Notes: generated by a model from the sequence alone, not told the origin. Shown: positions 10,931 through 24,600, numbered from the stretch's first letter. The stretch is 64,000 nt of DNA from Juglans regia (GCF_001411555.2 NC_049905.1:7035053-7099052), one strand, 5' to 3'. Numbers and translations: made by a program.

Positions 10931-13534
10931 TCACTGGCTCTCTACGTAGTGACCATGATCTCTAAGCATATTTCGGCTAGTCAAGGAAGGTCTCATTGTA
11001 ACAATTGCAGATTCATTAGCTCCAGCTCTGAGAGCAGCCTTTCCAGCTTCCAAGAACCTCTTGACTGCATCCTCTGCATACCTGTTGGCTTCACCCACTG
11101 TCATGCTTTTGCCTATATCTGGGTAAGTACTCAGGATATAGTCACCATTGAGCTGCGATGCGAGCTGGATCAGTTCAACCTGGAATTCTGACAGGCTTGC
11201 GTCTTCTTTTGGTCCCCATGGCCTCAATGACCTCAAAACTTCTGGAAGGGTTACTGCATCCATATTCCATGATTTTTATTATTATTTTCCCAAATAAGCA
11301 AGAAAGTAGATAAAACCAAACAATGGTAAAATAAGAAAGTAAACTGCATATAAGCTTTAGAAGTCATCGTTAGGTTATTCAAGTACAATAAGTAGAGACA
11401 TGAAAGATTATATATCTCCAAATCCGTTCTTATGAGCAAGATGATGGTGGAATACCCGAGGAGAACTTTCTCCAGACTCACGGTACCATTCAAAAGGGCA
11501 GTTCTATACTCAGCAGTACTCCAAAGTTGCTGTGAAAGCTACATTCTCAAAACGACATAAATTGCCCATTGAGGCTGGAGCTGCTCAGACTGGACGGGTC
11601 CAGTCGGAGCACATGGTAGAAAAGGGAAGATGCAGTTGCATACTCTTCTCTATAGGCACATCACACTCCCCTCCCAACCCACAGAAAAGAAAAGAAAGAA
11701 AGGAAGAACATAGCAAGCCCTACAACACAATAATCAGTATCTAGGTGTGGTACTACAATTAAAGATCTAAATCAATTGGTGACCCAGCAATCAGTATATC
11801 AACAGAGGCAAGTTTCACTATTTGTGCCACAGACTGGCCAAATTTTACATCTTTCCTATCATGAAGTGTGAACTACTTTAACAATGCAGTGAGAATATGA
11901 TATTAGAAAAATCTACAAAGAAAAAGTACTCTGTAATGGTTAAGAACTCCGGTGCAAACCTGGACAATCATCACGTGGAGTGTCACGAAGGTAAAAGTAG
12001 TTCTCAAAAGTACCCGCCCATGTATCCCTCTTGGTCAGGAAGTTTGATTCCAGATTGAAAAGCTTCTTTACAGTTGCAGGGATAGAAGAATGTTCGTATT
12101 GCGAATCTGGTGTTGGTCCATCTGGCTCATGAATCACTGCAGTTGGAAAGGCCTGAGGTCAAATAATAGGGGATGGCAAATGACAATACTATGTCAAATT
12201 ACAAAAAACTAGAATTCCAATACTATGTAAAATTACAAAAAATGCATCCCTAAAAACTAGAATTCCAATACAATGTAAATAGTACAGAATTGCACAAAAG
12301 CATGGGGAAAGTGAAGTAGAGTATGTTACAATAAAGAAGCACATAGAAAAACTAAGGACTCTCTTCAATAAACCAAAACCCAGAAGCAATTAGTTCTGAG
12401 CTTCATATTTCTAAAAGGAAAAAGAAAAAACTCACCGGTGCCCTTCTCTATCCACGGCGAGATCAGGAAGGTGGGGACCCGAACACCTAACCGATCGAAA
12501 CGGAAGTAAAAGGGGTCGGGCCCAACTATCCCGTCCGGGCTAGGCACGCCGGAGACAGGCGTAGGTACGTGGTCATAGAACCCACCATGCTCGTCGTAAG
12601 TAATCAACAGAGCCATCTCGTTCCACTGCGGGCTGTCCCTCAGAGTCTCGTACACCTCCTTCACGAACCTCTGCCCGATGGCCATGTCGTGCGAGGGGTG
12701 ATCGTCGTTGGCCGGGAACAAGTCCACGTCGAAGTACCTTTGCTCCACCACCACATAGTTGGGAAGCTTGCCCAGCTTCGCATGTTGCTTAAACTTCAAG
12801 GAATAGCTATGGAAGTTCAAGGTGTGCTTCAGCTTCCTCAAGCTCTTGAAGAAGAGGGTGGCGGGGATGTTTTGGTAATAAATACCAAAGGTGAGGCCGT
12901 TTTCGTCCAGAGAGTCAAAGATCGTCTGCTGAGGGAACCCATGGATAAGGTCCTTCCGTACGTTACTCATGGCCCCATGTGAGGTCGCCGAGTGGACGTA
13001 GAACCTGTTCGGCTGAGTCGACGCGGGCACCGAAGCGAACCACCGGTCGAACACCGCGAACTCGTTCGCCAACTCGGTGTAAATCGGTAGCAGGTTCGGT
13101 TTGAACCCGCTCATGACGGTTCTTGGCATGCTATCACTCATGTTCGTCGCCTGCTGCACGAACCCATTCATCAACGGCGACCTCGAGCTGTCGTTCGACC
13201 CGAATATTTGCTCCCGGATCGCCTGGAACGAGTGACCAGGATCCGAATCGACGAACAGTGCGTCGCTGGAGACGAATACTTCCGGCGACTCCGGGTCAGA
13301 GACTAGAATCCGGTTCGATTCATCGCCAGTCAAGCCGTCGATTTCGGGCCGGGTAGATTTGAGCCAGCCGAGAACGTGGTCAAAGGAACGGTTCTCCATG
13401 ACCACGACGACTATGGTTTTAATGGGTCCGTCGATTTTGAGCTTCTTCTTGTGTGGCCCAAAGTCTAGGGACTGAGAAGAAACTATAAGGTAGAGGAAGA
13501 AAAATAAGGAGATGGGTAATCGCCGGGACGCCAT
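10931..13534 (-). CDS. NPC1: Non-specific phospholipase C (NPC1-like)
   Basis: Minus-strand exons 13534-12436, 12136-11960 and 11253-10931 join in phase to 532 aa, close to the family length (about 510-540). The enzyme hydrolyses phospholipids such as phosphatidylcholine to diacylglycerol and a phospho-headgroup. A hydrophobic N-terminal signal peptide (about residues 1-22) suggests entry to the secretory system. Phosphoesterase motifs are all present: ENRSFDH (47-53), STQPNR (near 170), [10 protein letters not shown] (314-323) and GVRVP...SPW (350-361). The plant-specific C-terminal region with [16 protein letters not shown] follows. Donor and acceptor sites are canonical. From memory the sequence fits Arabidopsis NPC1 better than NPC2 or NPC6, but the paralog call is less certain than the family. 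It looks fully functional. Confidence 0.92.
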
Positions 13535-13559
13535 TTCCGATGGTCGGAAAGGGTCAGGG

Positions 13560-15140
13560 AGGGATGAGGTCTCTCTCCTCTGGAAGTATCTATCAAAGGT
13601 TGTTGCTTTGCAATTGTACAGCAGGAGATTTATGATTTTGCAACTTTTAGTATATGCTTTGGGAATAAGGAATTAAAAGACAATAATCATATCCTTTTTA
13701 ATTTTCTTAATTTGTATTTTTTTTTTCCTTAATATTATAAATATTTTTGTAAGTTTGTCCTCTCTTTTGTCTTTATTATTTCTTCCAATGTATAAGACAG
13801 TATTCTTGTAAATGTATTAGAGTCTTCATATTAGATTAGTCATCTCAATATTTAAAATTTGATTAGTATGGCACGTTTTTATTTTTAACCAATCACTCAA
13901 AATTTAGAATCTACATTAGATTAATAATCACACTTTCTATAATAATAAAAAATTATTATTTTTTATTATTAATATTTATTTAATTAAATTATATAGATGA
14001 ACATTACTTATATTATAATTTGTTATAAGATAAGATTATTGTATTATTTTGTACTTTATAAGTAATTAATAAAAATTTTATTCATATTTTCTCATATTAT
14101 TATAATTTTTGTATGATTATAGATAGATGCAAAAAATAATAATATTTTAAAAAATATTTAAAGAAAGATGATTAATATTATTTTATAAAATATAATTAAT
14201 AATAAAAAAATATATCATAATTTTAAGGATGAAGTTATACTAAAAAGAAGGAAAAAAGAAACATAAAAAATAATAAAATATTAAATGAAAATATTACAAT
14301 TTTCTTCATATATGACTTTAGGATGAAGTTATTCGTTAAATGTATTAGTGGCTAAGGAAATAAGTAGCCAATTTTGACCTTTCTTCAATCATACGTTTTT
14401 TTTTTTAATTATTTTAATTGGGTATAGTAAGTTTATCCTGTCTTTTTATCTTGTGTTTTTTTTTTTTTTAATAGGATATTAAAATCCTGTGGCTGTGGAT
14501 GCATTAGTTGCTAAGGAAATTAAGTACACAGTTTCGACCTTTCGTAAGGATGTCCTTTCAACTCTCACATAAGACTTATCGGCTCTTACAGAATTATAAA
14601 ATCAGTAACTGAATGATAAATGATAGAAAAAATATTAAAAAGAAAAAAAATGCATATTTATTTCTTTGAATATCTAAGAAAATTATTTAAAAAGAATTTG
14701 AATGGTCAGTTTCAGTAAAACACATGAATATCGATGCTCCACGTCTAACGCTCACATCTCCTTCCTATTTTCTTAGATTCGCAGCATCTTCCTACGTCAG
14801 TTGCCACCATTGATTGACTTACACGACTGTCTTCTTCTTTCGATATGCATTAATTTTAAGGTTGTTTCGTATTCCATCAAACTGCTCTACTTTAGATGCC
14901 CATAACAGTGCAACGTCGAAAATACTTGAAGGTGCACCGAATAAAAAAGGGAGAGCATAATTTTGCACTAATCATGCATTATGCATTGTTAAAGCAATAC
15001 ATGAACGATATAAAATTATGCCATTCATTCTGATTTCGTATACTTATTATCCATGAATAGTTTTTTTTTTTTATTTTTTTTTATTTTTTAATGAATTTCG
15101 CTTCTAACTACTTTATGCTTTCATTTGAAAATAGCAAAAA
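13560..15140. other. AT-rich upstream region of the phospholipase gene
   Basis: No gene is seen. A Harbinger-MITE-like stretch (TATTAGATTAGTCATC and its partner CTACATTAGATTAATAATC) lies at about 13805-13945. A roughly 50-bp segment containing GGCTAAGGAAATAAGTA is repeated at 14338-14388 and 14497-14548. The rest is A/T runs. Confidence 0.5.
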
Positions 15141-15145
15141 CATTA

Positions 15146-15772
15146 TGGAAGGGGAATTCCCCTCCCGGCCGATGCAAGATATCGAGTCCCGTCCTTATCC
15201 ATATCTCATCCTCTTGCGGCCCTAGAATCACTAAAGGAGCTTGGTCCACGAGTTGTGTCAGCTAAAAGAGGGCGTGTCGCGTGGAAAACCAAACTGAAGG
15301 GGATAGATAAGACATGCCGACCCTAACATATCCATGTGACACATAACATTAAAGGATCTACGCCGACAAGTGAACAGGAAGCACATACAACCCTCTATTC
15401 TCTAACGATGGGCAAGAAACATGGCAACATCGATCATCTACCATTAAGGCGCCACCTGGGGAGCAATGCCGCATGAATGGCGTCATCCCAGATTCCTCAC
15501 TGCATTAAAGGCCCTGATTGTGGCTACTGTGACGTGAACCCCCTAACACGGGGTACGAAATGTCACATCAGAAACCTCATATAAAACTCGCGCACTAGGT
15601 ACGAAGAACGCTCTCTGAACTTGATTATTCTCTCACAATTCCCTAAGAGGATATATTAGTTTTGACATCAGAGGTTCCCCGGACTACTACAGAGCCACCC
15701 ATTTTCTGTATTTGCATGGAGAAAGACGTTGACCTGGATTGCTAAGACCTTGTATGAAATATCACGTTAACA
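15146..15772 (+). repeat. 5' LTR of a gypsy-type retrotransposon
   Basis: It starts TGGAAGGGGAATTCCCC and ends GTTAACA (TG...CA). It holds a TATA motif TATAAAA at 15580-15586. The next base group, TGGCGTCGTCTGTGAG from 15774, is a slightly mutated primer-binding/leader sequence of the TGGCGCCGTCTGTGGG type common in this lineage. The start is the best TG match, not proven. Confidence 0.6.
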
Positions 15773-15987
15773 GTGGCGTCGTCTGTGAGATCCTTATAGA
15801 CGCAACGTGTCCTTCGTATACCAGTGAAAACTCGTTCTTAGACAACTCGGTGACAAGAAGAAGTGAGATCGACAGATATGGAAACAAGGTTTGCAACTCT
15901 TAGGAAAGCAAACTGTAGAAGTGGAGACACTCCGAAAGGAGAAACATGTAAAACGAGCTATGCAACCTCAATGACAAGTACGAGGAG

Positions 15988-16885
15988 ATGGCAAAGAAGA
16001 TGGGCACATCATCGTCGATGGACCACCTACTCACTAGCACCGACCTACTTTACAGCGCAGAGGTGATGGTTGTGGCCCTGCCACCCAAGTTCAAGGTCCC
16101 TCCAATAGAGATGTATGACGAGACCAGGGACCCCCTCGAGCACCTGAAGACCTTTAAGGCTCGCATGACCTTACATGGCTTCCCTGGAAAAATCACTTGC
16201 AGGGCCTTCCCGCTGACTTTGAGAGGACCTATGAGAGTATGGTTCGGGTCGTTGATACTTGGGTTGATAGATAGCTTTGGAGAACTGGTCTGCCTATTCC
16301 TCACACAGTTCATGGCCAGCAGAAGGAGAAGGCTTCCAGCGGCGTACCTCTTAACCATCAAGCAAAGGGAGAACGAAAGTCTAAAGGCATACTTGTCTAA
16401 GTTCAACAATGAGCACATGACGACGGATGACCAAGACAAAAAGATCACCTTAACGGCGCTCCTAGGAGGAGTATGGCCCCAAACCCAGTTCATAGCATAA
16501 TTGGCAAAAAGAACTCCCACTGCGCTGCAAGAATTTATGAATCAGGCCGATAACTTCATCAACGCCAAATACATACTTCGAGCCCTAATTGAGCCCAGGA
16601 AAACAACACTGGAACAAGCCGATAGGAAGGCAAAGACATTGGGCAAGGCTGAAGCCCCCCGAGAAGACAAAGATGGGGCTACAAGACAACATGGGGGTGG
16701 AAACACCCCCTCAAGGGGCCTAGGACCCTGATTCGACAGAGTCACGCTCTCTATACAGGAGGAGGACCGACTCGCTAATCGGGAGGAAGACCGCCAGGGC
16801 AACAGCCACCTCTATTGCATTTACCATTGGTCCATGACTCACAACACGACAGACTGCATTTCACTCAGGGAATAAAGAAGGGAGC
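15988..16885 (+). pseudogene. Retrotransposon gag (broken)
   Basis: The frame from 15988 carries a Retrotrans_gag domain: FKVPPIEMYDETRDPLEHL, then KARMTLHGFPGKITCRAFPL and the AAYLLTIKQRENESLKAYLSKF block. An in-frame TAA at 16498-16500 interrupts ...QTQFIA-LAKRTP..., most simply a GAA to TAA change, and the frame continues to 16731. A different frame then holds a knuckle-like Cys/His run YCIYHW...HNTTDC near 16812-16860, ending at another stop. Confidence 0.75.
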
Positions 16886-17045
16886 TAGAGCACCTAGTCC
16901 CCCGGCACCATATCGATCGAAGAGAAGAACGGGAAAGGAGCCAAGGAAGGTTTCAGAGGCCAAGAAGGGGCAAGAGCCCGAGAAGGAGGCCAGTGGAGCA
17001 GCGACCTCCGCATAATCTCCCTCGGACGCCACCCCGAGAGGGGGT

Positions 17046-17636
17046 TTGCCGGTGGTGGCCAATCCTCCTCTAGCTGGAAGGCACATGCCAATAGGGCGCA
17101 ATACCAGGAGGTATATTCAGCAGATCACCACCCAGCCAAAAAGATACAAGGCAGGCCCACGCCGATTATCTCTTTACCCCCACGATGACGTCCTGGTAGT
17201 GACCATGCTGGTCGCTAACTTCACCACCAGGAGAATCCTCATCAATAATGGCAACTCTGCGGACATTCTCTTTTGGGATGCCTTCACCTGGATGGGGATT
17301 GATCCCTCCCGCTTGCAGCCGGTGCCCATGCTGTTAAAAGGGTTTTCTGGGGATATGGTTCAGTTGGTGGGAATCATCACCCTTTCAGTCTTAATTGGCA
17401 AAGCCCCATACACCCCCTCCACCATGGCCGACTTCATAGTAGTGAAGGCCCTCTCATCGTACAACATCATACTGGGGCGACCTACCCTCAATAGCCTGAA
17501 GGCAGTGATGTCAACCTACCACTTAAAGATGAAATTCTCAAACCCCATGGGAGTAAGAGAGGTCCGGGGCAAGCAGATGTTAGCACAAGACTTCTACGTG
17601 CAAGAGTTGAAGCTGCAGGGGGCGGGATCCATGTAG
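17046..17636 (+). pseudogene. Retrotransposon aspartic protease region, catalytic Asp lost
   Basis: The open frame shows TMLVANFTTRRILI, then NNGNSADILFWDAF where the family has D-N-G-S-S-A-D, then LKGFSGDMVQLVG, APYTPSTMADF and YNIILGRPTLN. The catalytic Asp is replaced by Asn (ATCAATAATGGC), so no protease activity is expected. The frame ends in TAG at 17634. Confidence 0.8.
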
Positions 17637-17728
17637 TAGAAGTCCCGGACATTGACCATATTTTGCCACTCCCTCCTGAGTATGCCACATCAGAAGAAAA
17701 GGTCAAGGATTAGCATGCCCTCAGACAA

Positions 17729-18815
17729 GTGGAGCCAAATGAACCACTCGAGTTGGCTTTCCTGGACCCGAGTAGCCCTGAGGCCACGACTAGAATTGGC
17801 AGCAAAATGGCACCTAACATGCAGCAAGCTATGAAGCAACTCCTCACAAAACACCGGGATGTGTTTGCCTGGGGCCACGAGGACATGCCCGGGATTGATC
17901 CTAACATAATCCAACACCACCTGAGCGTGGACCCGAAAGCCAATAAAATCAGGCAAATGTGTGAAAGCTTCAGTGCTGAGAAATGTGACGCCATCACTGA
18001 AGAAGTCTATTGCCTCTTAGCAGCGGGATTCATAAGAGAAGCGCACTACCCAGACTGGCTATCTAATGTTGTACTGGTGAAGAAGGTCAATAACAAGTGG
18101 AGAATGAGTGTCAACTTTACATATTTGAACAAGGTCCAAAAGACAGCTTCCCCCTTCTCCAGATTGACCTGATAGTGGACTCCACCATGGGCCATCGTAT
18201 GTTGAGCTTCATGGACCCTTATTCAGGGTACAACCAAATATTATGAACCCCGACAACAAGGAAAAGACGTCTTTCATTACAGACAGTGGATTATATTGCT
18301 ACACAACCATACCTTTCGGCCTGAAAAATGCAGGGTTCACCTACTAACTGTTAGTCAATTGCATGTTCAAGGAACAGATAGGGGGAAACATGGAAGATCT
18401 ACTCGTTAAGAGTAGAGCCCCTAAACAGCACTTAGCCGACCTGCGTGGAGCCTTCGCAGAGCTACAATGTTACCAGAAGAAGCTCAACCCAATGAAATAT
18501 GCTTTCAGCGTCGAGTCTAGGAAATTCTTGAGCTTCATGGTCTCATAACGGGGAATAAAGGCTAACTCAAAGAAGGTGAAAGCCATACTCAGCATGGCCC
18601 CACCTTGGAACTTTAACATGTATAGAGACTCGCCAGCCGAGTGGCGGCTCTCAATCGGTTCGTGTCAAGGTCAATTGACAAGTGCCTGTCGTTCTTCAAA
18701 GTGCTGCGGAAGGGGCAGGCTTGGGACGACAAGTACGATTAAGCATTCGATACTCTCAAGCGGTACCTCACCAACCCACCACTCCTCAGCCAGCCTGAAC
18801 CCGAATAAGCCCTAA
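17729..18815 (+). pseudogene. Retrotransposon reverse transcriptase, frameshifted and without YxDD
   Basis: The frame 17729-18172 reads HRDVFAWGHEDMPGIDP, the connection before the RT domain, and ends AAGFIREAHYPDWLSNVVLVKK...WRMSVNFTYLNK. Other frames continue with FMDPYSGYNQI, KTSFITDSGLYCYTTIPFGLKNA, and near 18390 NMEDLLVKS, where the usual YVDDMLVKS has lost residues. The QKKLNPMKYAFSVESRKFL block and the frameshifted RNase H connection (near 18620-18790) follow. Several stops and frameshifts are present. Confidence 0.8.
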
Positions 18816-18894
18816 ACATGTACCTGTCGATATGAAGAACCCTTGACCCGAGTTGCTAGAACTTTGTCTAGGTGTACAAAACACGACATTAACA

Positions 18895-21130
18895 CAATTT
18901 TAAATAATGGAGTCAAAAATTACGATTGCAGGCACCAAATACACACCAACTATTATCAGTACATGGGACTTATGCAGTAGGATCGACCAATTTTTAAGAT
19001 ATGAGACCAAGGATCCATTGGTACTGCGTGTGTGATTGTTGAAGGCGCAAATTCTCAACAATACGTGAGGTTTATGGGCAACGTGTGAACCACACAAATT
19101 GGTCTGATGACAATAGTTCTTGATCCATATCGTAGATCTAATCTAATTTCGTAGCCTTGTAAAAAAAAGTTAAAAAAACAATAAAAGAATTTTAAATACA
19201 GAAAAGAGAAAAGTGAGAAGGAAAGTAATAGGGAGAGTTCCTCCCTTCCAAGCCTAATGGAAAGGTTTTAAATTTGTAAAGAAAAGAAAAACCTTTTTTT
19301 TTTTTTGTTAATACAGAGGTGGGGAAACTTGATTCTCTTATTTGGATATCAAGCCTTATACCATGTTTCCAATGCTAATCAGCACCTTCACATACTCTAA
19401 CACCATACAAACCTAGCTTATGCAAGCAGAGGAAGTCCACCACCCAAAAATACAAAAGAATTTTTATAACAATTTCGCTATGTACAGTCGCTAGCTACAG
19501 TCGCCATGCAGTTCAATGACGACGTGGCAGCTGCTATTAATTTTTTTTTTTTTTTTAAAAAGAAGAAGAAAGAAGAAAGAAACGAAAAACAGAGTAGTGC
19601 ATTTCAGATTCAATTCCCGCTTCTCATCCTAGGCGAGAAAATTTCTTCTGCGATTTGTGTTGGCGACTGTACTTGGTCTGGTTTTCTTCGACGAGATTTG
19701 TGCTTCTTATATTCTTGCTCTGGTGCTTCTTTATGGATGCAGTAATATATTTTCTTCTCCCTTTGGTAGAAGCTCCTCCTAGGCAAACTCTAGAACCTCT
19801 TCTACTTTCTTATTCCGAATTAATTCTATCAACATTTGCTGTTGAAGATGCAAAAACAACTGTGGATTAATATCCAGCATCTGCATATAAATTTCTACAT
19901 GATAAACAATTAATTTAGAAAAACCAGAAGAAAAATTAATTTCTAACCATCAAGACTCCATTATGTTTTATTAGTTGCAAAAGTTTGAAGAAATTGTTTG
20001 CCTTCAAAATAACTGGGAAGGGGGCTAGGGTTTGGGCTAACAGGTTTCGGGATGAACGGAATTGGGGCGAGATAGGAAAACTGAGAAAGACGATGTAACG
20101 TTGTGACTAAAGACAAAGGCGGTAACAATTTATGGTCTCAGACTTCTATCAATCGACTCAGGGAGGGAGGGCGGCGGGTTCAAGGAGAGGGATCGTGCCG
20201 TCAAGGTTTCTTCGGTGCTTCAAGCGAGTGCTGAATCGTTGTCTTCAACAAAATGTGCAGCTTCGTGGAAGGATCAAGAGAGGGAGTTCTGATATAGAGA
20301 AGAAACACAAAGATGGAAGGACTGTGGAAGAGAGGAAACGCAAAGAGAGAAAAAAAATATGCCTAAAACGAATCATTTTCAATTTGTCACATCAGAAGCC
20401 GCTTACGCGGTGTTTGCTCGGGTCGACTATCTATAACTTTTTTCTTTTTACAAATCGAGTCAATTAATATACAAAATATAATAAACAATTAAATTTTAAA
20501 ATAATAATAATATTAAAAAATAATATTATAACAATATTTTATTCAACTTTCATATAAAATTATCTCTTTTTATCACACTATACAAATCGCTCCTAATTAT
20601 GTCATGAATTTCTCTTCTCATATCTTGTTATGATCATTTTTCTGGCAGCGTTTCGAGTCTTTCGACTTTTGGCTACAAATTAATTGTGCTTTCGAATTCA
20701 AAGTTCCTCTATTTTGATCTTCACGAGTCTTTCTTGCTATGCATTGCCCCGATAACTGCATCAATGCAACCAAATGTTAATCTGTTATACAACATGGACG
20801 ACAAAATAATTAAATATTCGGTCTTATAAATTTACGTTTTTTTTGGTTCCAAATTGAAACTTGTATGTACTTTATTTTATAAGTCCCTTATCAATATATT
20901 GATCTGATTCTCATGTGCTAAGGCAAAAGAATCTTAAGGAGCAATGAATTATAATTTATGAATGAAAATTATATTTACAAATTATAACGAAAAATGCATC
21001 TTTCGCAATAATGATATTCTAGGATTTAATTTGTAAGAATATAATTTTAAATATTTCTTAAAATTTGAAATTTACCATATCATCGGTGCAAAGGAAATTG
21101 GTCCCGGACCACTCATTTCAAAATGATTAA
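18895..21130. other. Intergenic region, mostly unrecognised
   Basis: I see no convincing gene. A segment at about 19482-20445 may be a transposon: its left end CGCTATGTACAGTCGC...GACGTGGCA resembles the inverted right end GTTATAGATAGTCGAC...GATGTGACA. Ends and target duplication are unproven. Short frames within it carry no recognisable domain. A partial hAT-MITE-like AT stretch lies at 20480-20575. Confidence 0.35.
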
Positions 21131-21487
21131 GGCCTTGCTTGGTTATTCATATAAAATGATTTGAGATAAAATGAAAAGACTGTAAATAATAGTAAAATAA
21201 TTTGAATTGAGATATTTTATGAGATATTAAAAATGAGAAAAAAGATTGATTAAATAGTTAAAATATTGTTAGAACATAATTTTTTAATATTTTTTTATTC
21301 TAGATTTGAAAAAATTAAGTTATTTTTTATATTTTATTTAGAAGTTTAGAAAAATTATAATGATTAAGTAATGATTAAATTAAAAAATTAAAAAATTAAA
21401 ATTGAAAATTATTTTTGTTTGTATATTGGATGTTGAGATCAAATAAATAAGATAAATCGAGACCATCTCTGAAATCAAACATAGCCT
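21131..21487. mobile_element. hAT-type MITE, family C
   Basis: It begins AGGCCTTGCTTGG and ends, inverted, AGGCTATGTTTG. The body has the family features ATGATTTGAGATAAAATG, TTAAAATATT and GAAAAATTATAATGATTA. Other copies or parts are at 33896-34056, 34742-34955, 49243-49413, 51603-51817, 58312-58632, 62602-62775 and 63622-63812. Confidence 0.6.
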
Positions 21488-21671
21488 AAATAAGCAAGAA
21501 CTGATGTGCTTATTCACAAAAAAAAAAAAAATGCTGGTTCTTTTGGTCAAACTACTGAAAAAATGAAAGACTCAAAGACAGTCATAAGATTAATGAAAAT
21601 TGTAAAAGCAAGTGATACCAACCTGTTCATTTGGACTGTGTGAACTGGAAAAAATGAACTGTTCATTTGAA

Positions 21672-24600
21672 CTAGTCTATGTGCTTTGAGCAAAATTGCT
21701 GAAAACAGTTGCGAAAGAAACGGATCCCCTGATTCATATGTAGGAAGATGTAAATAACAAGAGAAAGAAAGAAAGATCCTAAGTGAGAAACAGATTCTGC
21801 GTGTAAAGAGAACAGATACGAGCGGATCAACAAAATTCGGGACCAAACCTGCAATGCAAACGTGATGTCTGCTTCATCTACCCTTAATGTCACTCTTTTC
21901 GATTTATCATCTCGAGATTGACCTACTTTGAGAAGCCCCTGCACTTTGAATATTTTGCCTTAGAACTTTATTCATATCTCTTCATTTTCCAAGTAAAATA
22001 GGGTATTAGAACTCTAGTGTACATACAGCCCTACAGCACTGTGTTACCTGGTCATTTAGAACTCTGCAAATGGTTGAAAGTTCCATACTCCCAACAGGTG
22101 GGATTAGGGTTGTTTTGCAGAAGTCCATGTAAGACTTATGCAGCTGCATTCAGGTAGCGAATTTCAGAAAACAGTTCTGCAGTTTCTAGATAGAAATCAA
22201 GTCAAGTATATGGTTAGGTAGTGGCAAAGAAGCACACCTCCCCTACAGTTGTATCCTTCTTTCCTCCATGGAAAAGTTTGACAGCAGAGCAAAGTACAAT
22301 CTGCAGTCAATAACTTGTGCATCTCAAAATAATGTATGGAGCTTGGAAGTAAATTTAAGTGGGGCTGAAAACTTTTACGGTATATTTGGTGCAGGGCACA
22401 TGATAATCTAGTGATTGAATTTATTTTTTTGGGTAATAAACATAACCTTTAATGGTTAGGTTGCGTTTGGACAAATCAATCATAATTTCAAATCCTTTAA
22501 TGGTTAGGTTGCGTTTGGACAAATCAAACAAAATTTCAAATCCAAATTTTAATACGTATCCAAACAAGAAATTTGGATTTTAACACACCAAGTCCATCCA
22601 TCCAAATGCACCATTAGGAGTTTGGAGGGGGTTTTTAAGGAAGGGTTTGACATTCATAAAAAGAAATTCAATAATTTCCATACACCGTCCACAAGCTTTT
22701 CTCAAAAATTATAATCTAACGTATTACATCAAATCACGTCAATTTATAAATTTACTTTTATAAAATATTTTTGTAGCTAAAACATTTCACAATTGTAATT
22801 CATAAGCACATAAGAGATCATTTTCTTCTCTTCATCATTGATAAGAAAAAGTGAGCAGCTTTTATAATTTTCGGAAAAAGAACCCAAATTTGAAGCTCTG
22901 TGCTGAGATGCTCTTTTAACTAGCCCAAATGGACCAGTGGGCAGTGGGTTATGTATCGACATCCTTATAATCAACTACAAAAACTTTTTCAATCTCGGTG
23001 CTACTCATCATTTAGCTTTTTAACCTTGCAGCAAAAGGATGCATATGTTGAAAGATTCTACATCATTCATCAAAATTGGATAAAAACAACTATGGAACTG
23101 TTATATATGATACACCATGTTTTCCGCATCTGGTACGCAAGGTTACCTGCTGATGTTGTGGGAGAGATTGTATAGTATCCACTATTGGTGTTCTATACGT
23201 CTTTGACAAAGCAACAACCATATGATCAAGCCTCACCTGCAACCAGTTTCGAAACCTCAGAGAGACAATAAGGAAAAAAAGTATAAAACAAATAGAAACT
23301 GGCAGAGAGAACAGACACAAATTTGATATTTCAGAAAGGATATCTAACTATCTAAGACGTCAATAGTTCAGAACTTACAACATCTATTTCCTGTTTTCTT
23401 AAAATATCAGCAGCTGTTGTTTGTTGTTCAAATAATGCTTTCTCTACTGTCGACAAATTGAAGTTGCTGCTAGATTTTCTCAGCTCTGCTTCTAGTACCT
23501 CAATTGCACTCCTGCATGCAGTCTTAACTGTTATAGCCTAAATTTTGAAGTTCTTATTGGATACAATGAAAGCTTATAGGTGTTTTCATTTGTATGACAT
23601 CATTTTTTTAGTTGCTTTGATGGAGTTAGAAAGCCAATATCCATTGTAGTGCTCGGTACCAATTCCTGTGGTGAAACTGTTCTACATGCTAAAACGCAGA
23701 CACACAAAAGACTGATACAGTAGGAAAAAAAAGCTAACTTCTTGCTGGCATCATTCAACTACACAATACCACTAAGAATGAATCCTCTATCCATGTCAAG
23801 CCCCATGAAACTTAATGGATAATGGATTGAAAAGAAAACGGTACTGTTTTAAGTTTAAATATACCCAGCAGAACCAATGTTGCCACATCTTGGAGTGTAA
23901 TCTCCAACATCAACTTTCACATACTTACGGTACAACTTTTAACTAGTCAAGCTTTATCACAAAGTATTGAAATATGTATAAACTTGAATAAATATCCTAA
24001 ATGGATTTGCAACTCATACCAAGCAACACTGCTGAATTTATAGTGTGTTATTTTTTTCCCACTACTTTTTGAACACAGGAATGCAGTCAAGTTCTGACAC
24101 TTGCATCTACCAATTCATCATAGGCCGAACCCAACACTTCATATATCATAGAGCACTGACCTGCAAACACAAAGTGCGTTTCGCATATCACCAGAGGCAG
24201 CAGCCACTTTCTGCAAATTTTATATAGTCAGTATAAAATGATTTTCTACGCTACCCACGAGGTTAGAATCAGATGCCTTAGCTTTATGACAAAGTTATGC
24301 ATCATCCTTAACGTTGGGCGAGAGAGAGAGAGAGAGAGAGAGTAAGAGGTCATGCAAAGTGAAACAAAAATTATTCATCAGAACATAGAAAATAAGTGAC
24401 GGAGAACTCACTCTGGCACAGAGTTCCAATGCTTGCGGTTGAAAGACAAGGTAAGGAAGTGCCTGGTGGAGCAGAGTGACCATAATTACTCATCAATTCC
24501 CGAGACAAATCTATTTTTTCCACCAGAATCAATGCTATAAGCAAAACTACTTGTTTGCTTGAAAGTAAAACGCGAGGGCAGAACTTACCAACAGCCTCTC

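Larger units (their letters stand above)
15146..18894 (+). mobile_element. Defective Ty3/gypsy retrotransposon (Tat-like)
   Basis: Order: 5' LTR, primer-binding site, gag, protease, reverse transcriptase start, RNase H-adjacent region, then only the last ~55 bp of the 3' LTR (about 18838-18894, ending CATTAACA like the 5' LTR end GTTAACA). RNase H proper, integrase and most of the 3' LTR are missing, so a large internal deletion joined pol to the LTR end. Flanking CATTA and CAATT are not a clean target duplication. Base composition is richer in GC than the surroundings. Confidence 0.75.

Noticed and set aside
12569..13356. Plus-strand frames of 137 and 77 codons
   Set aside because: Antisense to exon 1 of the phospholipase gene; high GC there leaves long shadow frames.
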